A program made the translations under genes and the position numbers. 64,000 bases of DNA. Source: Kazachstania africana CBS 2517 (Eukaryota > Ascomycota > Saccharomycetes > Saccharomycetales > Saccharomycetaceae). Positions 1 to 8,839 of the stretch are shown piece by piece; within the stretch, counting starts at the first letter, position 1; each line of letters opens with the position of its first letter. Where the stretch lies: positions 372,001 to 436,000 of the forward strand of contig NC_018942.1 in the NCBI RefSeq assembly GCF_000304475.1, given 5' to 3'. Under the pieces are notes generated by a model. That model was not told the DNA's origin, made no database searches, and was given only the letters and a program-made list of their open reading frames with translations.

Positions 1-585
1 TTTTCATTCGTTGCATCTCTTCAAATTTATATTAGGTCCCATACTTTTATCTTATTACCGCATGATATCGTTGACGTCGATTCAAAGGAAAATGTAAGAG
101 CTAAGTTGCTTAAGGAATATATGGTCAAGTTTCTCCTTAAAGTTTTCATTTTGTTTGTTTGTTTCCTAATCATTGACAACATTTTTATATTAACAGGAGG
201 GAGTTGTGCGCCTGGCGGTGCAACAAGATCGGCCGAGCAATGTAAGGCACTGGGTGGTGACTGGCTTGGAGGATTTGATATCAGTGGGCATTTTTGTTTT
301 CTAACTAATATTAGCTTGATTCTTTGGATTGAATTGCATCATTATTCGAAATACACTGAAGAGGAAGAATTACAATCAAGAATTAACAAATGGATAAAAA
401 GAAGTTTAATTGTTGTGGAAGTAGTCCTGTATATATGGATGTTTCTGCTACTAGTGACTTCTATATACTATCACACTATTTTAGAAAAGATTCTGGGCTG
501 CATAATGGGTTATGCGTGCCCTCTCGTAATGTATTGGTTGATCCCAAACCAACCCAGGATGAAGAGCCTTCTCTATGCATTCTAA
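1..585 (+). CDS. YFT2: FIT-family lipid droplet/ER protein, 5' truncated by window edge
   Basis: The frame is open from base 1 to the TAA at 583-585, so this is the C-terminal 194 residues of a longer protein; the family is usually about 270-380 residues in yeast. The protein is hydrophobic with several membrane segments. It carries the FIT signature: a glycine-rich stretch, then GFDISGHFCFL with the first conserved histidine, and a later YYHT with the second. FIT2/Scs3-type proteins act in the ER as lipid diphosphate phosphatases and are needed for lipid droplet budding and ER lipid balance. The tail-to-tail arrangement with MCM21, 35 bases away, matches YDR319C-YDR318W of S. cerevisiae, which favours YFT2 over its relative SCS3. 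The true start lies outside the window. Confidence 0.85.
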   Translation, partial: FSFVASLQIYIRSHTFILLPHDIVDVDSKENVRAKLLKEYMVKFLLKVFILFVCFLIIDNIFILTGGSCAPGGATRSAEQCKALGGDWLGGFDISGHFCFLTNISLILWIELHHYSKYTEEEELQSRINKWIKRSLIVVEVVLYIWMFLLLVTSIYYHTILEKILGCIMGYACPLVMYWLIPNQPRMKSLLYAF

Positions 586-620
586 TGAGGGAAATAAATA
601 GAATCAGTGGAGTTTTTCGC

Positions 621-1799
621 TCATTTGAGTTGGCGTAATTTATATTCTAAATCTTCTAATGGCCCATTAAAAAGAACCTCCCATTTGGATCTAACGCTTG
701 CATCACGTATGCCCTTAACAAAAGAGCAAGATATTATGATATTGTCCTGTAAATACAATTCTATTTCAAAGGTTCCGATAGAAAATGAGACTTTAGTGGA
801 GCTCAAGCTTATACGAAGATTTGATATCAGACCTTTTTCTTCGAACTTTTTCAATTTACCTTTTCTGGCACTTTCTTTTAATAATTGTAAGTAGATTTCT
901 TTAGAAAATAAATAAATATCTTCATAGGATATGGCCAGTCCTGCACTAACCTCTTCAAAAATCTTTTCCACGCCTATATAGCTGGGTATCGTATGTTTGA
1001 ATATGTCCCATGTGTCAGATTTTATTTTCTTCTTTAACAGAATATACATTGGTTTGTCATACTTTTTTGATAATTCATCAAAAATATCTAATCTTATTCC
1101 CAGCATTTCTCTCATTGTATCCATTTCTTGTGTTTCAATATTCATCTGTAGGTCAGAAGGGTCCACTACAGGGAAAAACGTTATTCCAAAAAGTCTGAAG
1201 ATGTTTTCGACCATTATCTGATCGTGTAAATTATCTAATGGTAGGTTACCAATCGAACTTCTATCATCTCCATTAAGTCTTTGACGGCGCTTGGATGGGG
1301 ATGATAATATCTCTGTGTCTAAAATGTCTCCTACACTTTTGTCAAATAGATTATGTTCTAAAGGTACTTGGTTTTGAAGCACCCATTCATCTTCTGGTAA
1401 GTTATCCGAGCTTTTGGTTTTAGGCCTTTTTCTACTAGGAGTTTGGAACTTTTCCACCAAATTTTGGTCCTGAAGGGGCTCTAAAAGTGTTTCATCCCCA
1501 GGGCCTTTGTATTCTTTGTACAGTAAATCGCGCAGCTGTGGAAATTGCTGGAACAACTCTTCAAATTCCCGCATTACAGTATTAGCAGGTTGCTCTAGGT
1601 TTCCATTGGATACATGAGAAGAGTTCTTTTCAGCGATATCATGTTTTAGAGACTTCGTTTTGCTTTTTAATGAATTAACTGCAATACAGGTGTTAGTAGT
1701 TGATAGGAGGCTTTGTCTTTTATCACAGTATATACAACTAAACATACTTTCTCTTCGTAGTGAAGCTATATCTTGTTCTAACTCTTCAATATTGGACAT
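621..1799 (-). CDS. MCM21: Kinetochore COMA subunit Mcm21, with one intron
   Basis: The ATG is at 1797-1799 and the stop at 621-623. An intron at 1679-1747 separates a 52-base exon 1 (1748-1799) from exon 2 (621-1678). The spliced protein is 369 residues, close to the 368 of S. cerevisiae Mcm21. It begins MSNIEELEQDIASL and continues across the junction as E-INSLK. It has an N-terminal coiled coil, a FEELFQQFPQL segment and a C-terminal RWD-type domain with FRLFGITFFPVVDP. Mcm21 is the CENP-O homologue. With Okp1, Ame1 and Ctf19 it forms the inner-kinetochore COMA complex. It follows HIM1 on the same strand, as in S. cerevisiae. Family and order are certain; the splice is read from consensus signals. 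Confidence 0.95.
   Translation of the reverse strand: MSNIEELEQDIASLRRESMFSCIYCDKRQSLLSTTNTCIAVNSLKSKTKSLKHDIAEKNSSHVSNGNLEQPANTVMREFEELFQQFPQLRDLLYKEYKGPGDETLLEPLQDQNLVEKFQTPSRKRPKTKSSDNLPEDEWVLQNQVPLEHNLFDKSVGDILDTEILSSPSKRRQRLNGDDRSSIGNLPLDNLHDQIMVENIFRLFGITFFPVVDPSDLQMNIETQEMDTMREMLGIRLDIFDELSKKYDKPMYILLKKKIKSDTWDIFKHTIPSYIGVEKIFEEVSAGLAISYEDIYLFSKEIYLQLLKESARKGKLKKFEEKGLISNLRISLSSTKVSFSIGTFEIELYLQDNIIISCSFVKGIRDASVRSKWEVLFNGPLEDLEYKLRQLK
1679..1747 (-). other. MCM21: Intron of MCM21 (69 nt, in phase, no stop)
   Basis: On the minus strand the intron begins GTATGT (donor G at 1747), has a perfect TACTAAC branch site at 1692-1698 and ends in CAG at 1679-1681, 10 bases after the branch motif. 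Removing it joins ...RRE to INSLKSK, which restores the N-terminal coiled coil. It is 69 bases long with no in-frame stop, so unspliced mRNA would encode the same protein with 23 extra residues. S. cerevisiae MCM21 also has a 5' intron, from memory. Confidence 0.93.
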
Positions 1800-2009
1800 T
1801 TACACTAGCTATGGATAAGTATCATTCAGTTGCAGAGACAGCATGGAATTTTTAATTTTCATATGGCATCCATATTTGAGAATCGCAATAATGATAAACA
1901 TCGAAGTTAGGCGACGGACGCGACTTTCTTCGAGCAAGAAAAAACGTCACAATTTCAAGCAAAAAAAATAGTAATAAATCGATAAAAACGCTGTCAAGCA
2001 ATTGATAGG

Positions 2010-3217
2010 TCAACAAGTTCTAAAAGTTGTCAATTTTTTCACTAGTAATGATTTCCACCATTTTTCCTTTTTGGTAAATGGTGACTTGAAAGTTAGTGTG
2101 GATATAACTTCAGCGATCTTAGTTGCTGGAACGCAGTAGCCCAATAATCTGGAGCCAGGTTTATGATACATGAACTCGGCTAACATCTCAGAAACTTTCG
2201 TTTTGGCATCATCAGTGTAAAATAGCTCCAGTGCTTCTTTTTTTGTTTTATAAGCTTCTTTTTATAATGGATGGCTCTTGTAATTGGATTTAATGTTCGA
2301 ATATTTGTGGATATTTCGCTTTCCTTGGATCTGTGTTTCCCTTTTATAGGTCCTGGTCTGAGAATGTAAAGCTCTTTTATAGGTGGTTCTAAAGTTGTCT
2401 TGAGATCATTTTCTAGCCTCAATTTCGTTCTAAAATATGGGAAAATATTGCTGATGAGAGCATTATTGAAACTAGTGACTATTATCACTTTCTTATTTTC
2501 TGTAGTTGTAAAGGCTCTTATTAGATTGTAAGTCAAGTCATAATCGATTTTATTAACAGTCATGTTCTGCTTTTTGGCAGTAGCGCTCGATGCTCCCAGC
2601 GTACACACCACTGTTGATATGTCATTAATATTTGCTAACTTGAAGAGCTCTGGGAATAACCTGTCTTTTCGTTTTCGTGCAATCTTAATTTCATTCTCAC
2701 CAGTAAAAAGTATAGGAAGAAGGTCTGGCCATTTTTCTGACTCATTATAAACTATTTGGACGTGAAAAACATTGTAAGTAACATTTAATTGTTGTTCTTC
2801 CTCGGCGGAAAAACCAAATTCTTTACTGTATGGCATAACTTGGTACTTAATTTTGATTCTTTCCTCGACATCATTGATTGCGAACTGTAATTGACCTTTT
2901 GACTCAAATGAATTGTTAGGCTCTGGGTTATTTGACAGAGTATACTTAGTTCCACCGAAGTCAAATTGGCTGTTCTTTTCAAAATCTGAATGGTACTTAT
3001 ATCTAATGTTTTGGGGCGTTCTATTAAAACAATATATGATTTTGTCAAACGCAATATCGTAAACACCGCTTACTATGCTTGACTCAATCACGTCATAGAA
3101 ATTATTTTGCTTATTACACAGAAGAAAGTTGGGATTTAATAAATTGCTTAAAGAACCACTGCCGACTAGCCCACTGGATCCAAAAAACAGAATATGTTCT
3201 TTGGAATTTATAGACAT
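2010..3217 (-). CDS. HIM1: Him1-like atypical short-chain dehydrogenase fold protein, apparent frameshift
   Basis: The ATG chosen is at 3215-3217; the upstream in-frame TTG codon is not needed. The N-terminus has a Rossmann-type nucleotide-binding loop, FFGSSGLVGSGSL, followed by strands such as VVCTLGASS and a late LYILRPGPIKG. This order is typical of extended or atypical SDR proteins like Fmp52/HTATIP2. The intact frame stops early at 2180-2182. From the A7 run (T at 2238-2244 on the plus strand) the +1-base frame stays open to a TGA at 2010-2012 and encodes plausible conserved sequence, including KVSEMLAEFMYH and GYCVPATKIAEVI. Reading across the shift gives about 402 residues, against roughly 414 in S. 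cerevisiae Him1. HIM1 influences DNA-damage mutagenesis; its chemistry is unknown. Its place next to MCM21 supports the name. Confidence 0.8.
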
Positions 3218-4623
3218 CCTCAGTTTCTGAACACCCAAAGGCTTATATAAATTTAGAATCAAGGATTACGTTTAGATTAGATGTACTTTTGAAGTAATCC
3301 GATTTATATTCTAATTTTCAGGTGACATTTCAATTTTCATATAAATACGTCACAAAAGCAAGAAATTGTAAAAGACTCCATCTTTTCTTGTTATATATAT
3401 GGTGATCAGATGATTTGAATGATATATACTACACATTGTTATGTTGGTATGGTTCAACCAATATAAAAATGGTGAAGTATCATCCAGGATGATTGATTGA
3501 ATCGGAAAATATTTGGTGTCTTTATGACTCTGAACAAAGCTGGGATAAACTCGGCAAATAACCACCATAAGAGCTCTATTGGAGTTTCTGATCGAAGTTT
3601 TTTACCTAATTGCTTTATGTGCTTAATTTTTGTTTCAAGCTTTCAAGATTTAAACTCATCTTAGTCTCTGGTATTTTTAGCATTTTACATATAGTTCTCG
3701 CAGAGAAGAATCCACGGCTCAAATTAAGATTTTATTAGTAAAAGAAAACCCACTTAGTTAACAGAGTATAAACAACTACTGGCGGTCAAATATAGAAATT
3801 ACAGGCTCTAATATTATATATCCATTTTTAGTAGCATAGAGTGGGATAATGTTAATCCAAAACGTTTGCAAGTGAAATTTTCATATCATCGTTCCTTGAA
3901 GACTCCATTCTGTTGACGTATGTTCAACTCCGGGTAAGGAACTTTAGTAGACATAATAATAGTAAGATTAAGTAGCTGGAGGTATACACACTGTAGCAAA
4001 CACCGGTACAATAAAATAGTAATAGCATAGCCTAGTTTACTTATAAAAACAAATTATATATCTCAGAACAAACTTCCAATTGACACAAATAGCTGGAAGA
4101 CATAGGCCTTCATACATGTTTAATCTGGGATGGTTGCATGTTGTAAGTTCAACTGTGTTGCAACATTAAACTATATTTCAACCTGTACCGCGCCATAAAG
4201 ATGGCACATCATTCAACATGCAACAACATAAAATTCTTATCTCGACTGGAAGATATAAAAGTGACTGACTCATCTTCCAACACATTCCTTGTAAAAACAA
4301 ATAGCATCTATTCGAGGTGCACATGACCTCACTGAAGAGAGAGGTTTCGTCTAATAATGTCTCATTCTGTGCATTCTCTAAGAAGTTGCAATATAGTAGC
4401 ATGATATATTATTAGCTATATCATCAAAAAGTACGTCATTTCTAAATGAGGTGGCTGCTTGCAGCCACCACTGGGCGAGCAGAAAAACTTATATATATAC
4501 TGCATGTCATTGTTACATCTGGTATCACCAATATATACATTAGTTAGTAGTTTAGTTCATCAAGGATTAAACAGTTGATTCTGCCATAACTACAGATCCA
4601 CACTATATAGCTGTTGCGTACTC
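3218..4623. other. Intergenic region between HIM1 and toxin-like copy 1
   Basis: This AT-rich stretch has no convincing gene. Two short minus-strand frames (about 72 and 74 codons) lack family features and good context. A small inverted repeat (TTGCATGTTG near 4135, CAACATGCAA near 4217) is visible. From 4398 onward the sequence is the promoter of toxin-like copy 1 and is repeated before copy 2. Confidence 0.6.
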
Positions 4624-5508
4624 ATGTTTTTTATTAAGCCGCTAGTCACTGTATCGTTATTCATGGTGTATGCTGCGTGCGCCATTGCTAGTACTGGGTC
4701 TAACAGTGCGGATCTCCATCAAACTGAAGACGGCCATTACCCAGACGTGCCGCTACCTCGCGACAATACCACCAGCGTAGACGCACTTAACGTGCTCAGA
4801 TGTGTTCAAGTGAATGGGTATCCTAATTCTACACTGCTGGGTGTGGACAATGACGGGTTCCTAGCTTTTCTGCCTGGGGTTAACAATATATTCAACACTA
4901 GCTACGCCAGGAACGTTAGCGCATGTGCTGCCATATATGGTTACCGTATAGTCGTGACCATCCACAGTGGCACAGAATTTGAAGATGGTGTACATCCTAT
5001 TGGTACCTTAGCCGACATTATATCCGCGCAGACACGCATTGGCGGCATTATACGTGCCGCACGTAATGCTGGGATACAAACGGACCTGCAGACAATGATC
5101 TCTCCACGTCTCGAGCGTCGTGCAAATTCATATTACTACACATACATGGCTGACGACTCCAATTGCGGTAGCTACGAAATGTTTATTGATACCACAAGCA
5201 TGTGTCAGGACAATAACAAAAACTCATTTGCTTCTTTCCGTGCCGAGAATCCTAGCACTAAGTACAACTTGGATTTCGCAGTATGGCCACACCACGACTG
5301 TCTCAAGGGAAACCAACAGCTTTATGCATTGCCTCCTCTATATACCCTGCCATGCAAGAAGAGGAAAACTTATTCCTGGTTCGGCGCATTACAAGATGAG
5401 TCCTGTTTCGGCGCGAACCCTAGCGAAGCATGCGTAACAGCAGATCTTAATGTCTATACCGGCTCCTATGTGGCGTGGCGGCTCATTGTAGAGGGAAAGT
5501 ACTCTTAG
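4624..5508 (+). CDS. Secreted, Kex2-processed cysteine-rich protein, candidate killer-toxin precursor (copy 1)
   Basis: The ATG at 4624 opens a 294-residue protein with a hydrophobic signal peptide (about residues 1-20). N-glycosylation sequons lie at 48, 68, 91 and 97. A dibasic LERR site at 163-166 suits the Golgi protease Kex2. The N-terminal half has cysteines at 60 and 101. The C-terminal part has six, at 181, 194, 226, 244, 261 and 270, suggesting a disulfide-held mature domain after cleavage. There is no internal membrane span. Yeast chromosomal killer precursors, such as KHR of S. cerevisiae (about 296 residues), have this size and architecture, but I cannot confirm homology by eye. 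The gene lies in an island at a synteny break beside a near-identical paralogue and a tRNA, common for fast-evolving toxin genes. The alternative is another secreted glycoprotein. Confidence 0.6.
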   Translation: MFFIKPLVTVSLFMVYAACAIASTGSNSADLHQTEDGHYPDVPLPRDNTTSVDALNVLRCVQVNGYPNSTLLGVDNDGFLAFLPGVNNIFNTSYARNVSACAAIYGYRIVVTIHSGTEFEDGVHPIGTLADIISAQTRIGGIIRAARNAGIQTDLQTMISPRLERRANSYYYTYMADDSNCGSYEMFIDTTSMCQDNNKNSFASFRAENPSTKYNLDFAVWPHHDCLKGNQQLYALPPLYTLPCKKRKTYSWFGALQDESCFGANPSEACVTADLNVYTGSYVAWRLIVEGKYS

Positions 5509-6225
5509 GGATGGTATGTGTCCATGAACCGTAATACCTATGTTAAGGAGATATGGAATTATGATAATCCTAAGTTCAGTGTATAGAATGAAAAAAAAAT
5601 GTTGCAGAGACAAATATAAAGGTCTATTGTAGGGGGGAGAAGTATTGGAAAACGATTGTAAGTCGGTCCGTTTAAAATTGTTCAAATAATAAACGATAGT
5701 GCATTTGAGCTAAGTCTACCTCCCTATTAGGAAGCTACATCGAGCAACAAATAAGTAATAAACATTCACGTGATATGTGCTTTGGTAGGTTGTTCAGAAG
5801 AGAGCAATGTATACTAAGCTGTTTCACTGGCATAGATCCCCAGTTGATTGAGGTCCGAAGAAGATTCTGAGTACTGTTAAGTCCGGAAAAGAAAAGTTTC
5901 TTATTTGGTTACTTGCTGCAACTGGCCGCACAGGTAAATGAAGTCTTCGACGAAAAGGGGACTGAATTATACGGGGGGAAGATTGTGGTATAACAGCATG
6001 ATATATTATTAGCTATATCAGCAAAAAGGATCACGCTATTTCTAAACGAGATGGCTGCTCACAGCGATCAGGTGGTGAGCAGATAAACCTATATAAAGGT
6101 ACCGCATATCATTGTTAAATCTGGTTTCACCAATATGTACATTAGTTAGTAGTTTAGTTCATCAAGAATTGAAAGGTTGATTCTCCCACGACCACAGATC
6201 CACATTATATAGCTGTTGCGTACTC
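5509..6225. other. Intergenic region between the two toxin-like copies
   Basis: It contains the copy 1 3' flank, whose first ~85 bases resemble the sequence after copy 2. A unique middle part follows, and from 5995 the copy 2 promoter. Near 5712 is a segment (AAGTCTACCTCC...AGGAAGC...ATCG) that recurs near 8329. No gene was found. Confidence 0.6.
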
Positions 6226-7110
6226 GTGTTTTTCATTAAGCCGCTAGTCACTCTATCGTTATTCATGGCGTATGCTGTGTGTGCCATTCTTAATACCGAG
6301 CCTACCAGTGCGAATCTCAATCAAGCTAAAGACGGCCATTACCCAGACGTGCCGCTACCTCGCGACAATACCACTAGCATAGACGCACTTAACGTGCTCA
6401 GATGTGTTCAAGCGAATGGGTACCCTAATTCTACGCTAGTAGGTCTGGAAGATGGCGGGTTCCTAGCCTTTCTGCCTGGCGTTGAAGAAGCATTCAACAC
6501 TAGCTACGTCAGGAACGTTAGCGCGTGTAATTCCATATATGGTCACCATATGCTCGTGTCTATCCAAAGTGGCACAAATTTTGAGGATGATACACATCCT
6601 ATCGGTACCTTAGCCGACATTATATCCGCGCAGACACGCATCGATGGCATTGCACGTGCCACACGTATTCCTCGGATACAAACCGACCTGCAGACAACGA
6701 GCTCTCAACGTCTCGAGCGTCGTACAAGTTCATATTACTACTCCTACATGGCTGACGATTCCAGTTGCGGTAGCTACGAAATGTTTATTGATACCACAGA
6801 CATGTGTCAGGACAACAACAAAAACTCATTTGCTTCCTTTCGTGCCGAGAATCCTAGCGCTCTGTACAAGTTGGACCTCACACTATGGCCACACCACGAC
6901 TGTCTCAAGGGAGGCAGCCACACTTACACATTGTCCCCCAAATATACCATGCCATGCACGAAGAGGAAGACTTATTCCTGGTTCGGCGCATTAAAAGATG
7001 ACTCCTGTTTTGGCGCAAACCCTAGCCAAGCGTGTGTAACAAAGAATGTTAATGTCTATACCGGCATCTACAAGGCATGGCAGCTCATCGTAGAGGGGAA
7101 ATACTCTTAG
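6226..7110 (+). CDS. Secreted cysteine-rich protein, candidate killer-toxin precursor (copy 2), ATG replaced by GTG
   Basis: This is the paralogue of the gene at 4624, colinear over all 294 codons with no gap or internal stop. The signal-peptide region, sequons, LERR processing site and all eight lumenal cysteines are kept. Substitutions cluster in surface-like stretches around residues 70-90, 140-160 and 230-240. The codon equivalent to the copy 1 start is GTG at 6226-6228, and no ATG precedes it in frame after the TGA at 6178. The next ATG, at 6265, would drop the first 13 residues and leave only a remnant of the signal peptide. The gene may use non-AUG initiation, make a poorly secreted product, or be at the first stage of decay. 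The long intact frame argues that loss of the start is recent. Confidence 0.5.
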   Translation: MFFIKPLVTLSLFMAYAVCAILNTEPTSANLNQAKDGHYPDVPLPRDNTTSIDALNVLRCVQANGYPNSTLVGLEDGGFLAFLPGVEEAFNTSYVRNVSACNSIYGHHMLVSIQSGTNFEDDTHPIGTLADIISAQTRIDGIARATRIPRIQTDLQTTSSQRLERRTSSYYYSYMADDSSCGSYEMFIDTTDMCQDNNKNSFASFRAENPSALYKLDLTLWPHHDCLKGGSHTYTLSPKYTMPCTKRKTYSWFGALKDDSCFGANPSQACVTKNVNVYTGIYKAWQLIVEGKYS

Positions 7111-7429
7111 GGCTGGGAAGCGCCCATAAGCTGCAATACCTCTGTCGAGTAGATATGAATTATGATAATTCTAAAATTCAGCGGTATGGAGTGAAGTTTT
7201 AGTTAGGGTCAAAGCGATTCAACAACCAATGAAGTATTAATATTTAATTAGGAAATTGAACTATGAACAAATAGAATTAAAAAAGAATTATATAAAATAT
7301 TTGAACTAAAAAAAAAATATAGTAACATGATAAAGTAAATATTACTTACAAAGTATATATAACAATACAAAATAATATGTGCAAAAAAAGAAAAAAAACA
7401 CTACAAATACAAATATAGAGGCCTATTAT
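7111..7429. other. 3' flank of copy 2
   Basis: The sequence is very AT-rich, with A-runs near 7308 and 7385. The first ~85 bases match the region after copy 1, and a block near 7408 also resembles the copy 1 tail. No gene was found. Confidence 0.5.
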
Positions 7430-8205
7430 ACTGGGGAGATAGCGTAGAGGAAGATCAGAGGAAGTTTCTTGTATATTATTGCTGTTATTTGTGTTTATAA
7501 TGTTATGGGTCAGCCATATTAGTAACGTAATTCTTATTAATCAGTGGCTATACCAAATGTACTTTGTATATAAAATAAAATATAAATTAAATAATATGCA
7601 GTGGGACAAACTTTGATCAAACTTCATTGTTCACATGAGTATTTATGTTTTTTCGCACATATTTTGATTTTTAATAATTATCATGTTATAGATTCATAAG
7701 CCAATACGTTGTCATAAATATCATGCCATATTTATTGCATGTTGATACGTGGCCGTGTTTATCACGCCATATTTATTGTATAATTCTTCTAAAATAATCT
7801 AATTTTGTCATTCTAAGTATCAAAACTAGAATGTTCTAGAAGAATTGAGTCGCATAATAAAAGTGACAAGGTGTTAACTGGTAAATTTATTGCTATAAGC
7901 ATCACATAAAGAATGTGACAACATGTTAAATATGAATCTAGAAAATGATAATTACTACAATTCAAAATATGGCAAAAATGTAAATGCTAAGATGAACATT
8001 GAAGTTTGATCGAAGTTTATTTCGCTGTATATTATTTAATTTATATTTTATTCTATATATAAAGTACATTATTTGGTATAAGGAATAATCATTGATTAAT
8101 AAAAAATACGTTACTAACTTTATTGAACTATAACATTATGAACAATAACAACATTATAACAGATAAGACAATCTCCCATCTTCCTTTACGTCAATATAAC
8201 ACTCC
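7430..8205. repeat. Large imperfect inverted repeat (palindromic AT-rich element)
   Basis: The reverse complement of about 7840-8205 aligns by eye with about 7430-7800. Clear anchors are TATACCAAATGTACTTTGTA (near 7550) against the complement of 8065-8085, AATATAAATTAAATAATAT in both arms, AACTTTGATCAAACTTCA (near 7609) and TAATTATCAT (near 7672). The centre near 7820 holds TTCTTCTA and TAGAAGAA. The left arm also has a direct repeat around CCATATTTATTG (7725 and 7765). No coding capacity was seen. It could be two opposed long terminal repeats or a foldback/MITE-type element; a tRNA gene 560 bases away suits either a retroelement target or chance. Confidence 0.7.
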
Positions 8206-8206
8206 C

Positions 8207-8365
8207 AGTACATGTAATTCTTAGATCTGATATCACCAGCTCGTGCATTAGTTAGTAGTTTAGTTCCTCAAGAATTAATTAATATATCTCGACGTAGTTA
8301 ACAGATTGACATAGTATAGGTATATTAAGTCTTCCTCCAATGAGGAAGCATTATCGTAAGTTCAA
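8207..8365 (+). repeat. Relic of a third toxin-like unit (promoter and 3'-flank fragments, no frame)
   Basis: Bases 8207-8276 match the core promoter found before both copies, including CATTAGTTAGTAGTTTAGTT and flanking ATCACCA and CTCAAGAATTA. About 55 bases later (near 8329) is AAGTCTTCCTCC...AGGAAGC, resembling the segment after copy 1 near 5712. The coding part is missing. The promoter match is clear; the 3'-flank match is shorter and less certain. Confidence 0.65.
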
Positions 8366-8765
8366 TACGGTAACAAGACAGATAATACAGAGAGAATATG
8401 ACACGACTTGTGTATGTTCTAATTCAGGGACAGAGAACTTGGAAATCGATCTGATCGTATAACTATAGCTAAAAGGGTATCAAAGCTCGTCTTTTTTAAT
8501 ATATAAAATCAATAAACTAAGATAAAAGATTAAGAACAAATATGATGAGAATTCCTTTTTATAGTGTGGAATTCTTCAAGATGACAAAAGTTGCGTCTAT
8601 GAAAAGTTTTCACTAATATTCGACCAAATTCAATAATGTGAAATATTTAATTTAATGAATTGGACAGCGAGTGTCAAGTTTTGATTCTGGGAAAGCAGTC
8701 GCAGGAACTTAGAGCTTAATGTTGTATTTCACCAGCTTATGTTACAACGATCATTGAAAGAAATG

Positions 8766-8839
8766 GGTCTCTTGGCCCAGTTGGTTAAGGCACCGTGCTA
8801 ATAACGCGGGGATCAGCGGTTCGATCCCGCTAGAGACCA
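8766..8839 (+). tRNA. tRNA-Ile (AAT)
   Basis: The 74-base cloverleaf has a GGTCTCT/AGAGACC acceptor stem, A-box TGGCCCAGTTGG, anticodon AAT within TGCTAATAACGC and B-box GGTTCGATCCC. There is no intron. A T-rich terminator follows from 8840. It is essentially the S. cerevisiae tRNA-Ile(AAU) sequence. Confidence 0.97.

Larger units (their letters stand above)
4398..7200 (+). repeat. Tandem duplication of a ~1.6 kb gene-plus-promoter unit
   Basis: The blocks starting at 4398 and 5995 begin with the same AGCATGATATATTATTAGC string. They align through a promoter of about 225 bp, the full 885 bp frame and roughly 85 bp of 3' flank. The start codons are 1602 bases apart. Similarity is high in many patches but substitutions are spread throughout, so the duplication is not recent. 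Confidence 0.9.

Noticed and set aside
3350..3568. 72-codon minus-strand frame
   Set aside because: AT-rich, no family features and no conservation clue.
4178..4402. 74-codon minus-strand frame with many cysteines
   Set aside because: It has an ATG but no signal peptide, no relation to the toxin-like genes and overlaps their promoter block; likely chance.
4537..4560. Minus-strand TACTAAC strings in the toxin-like promoters (and at 6137 and 8250)
   Set aside because: No matching GTATGT donor and downstream acceptor on that strand, and no gene there to splice.
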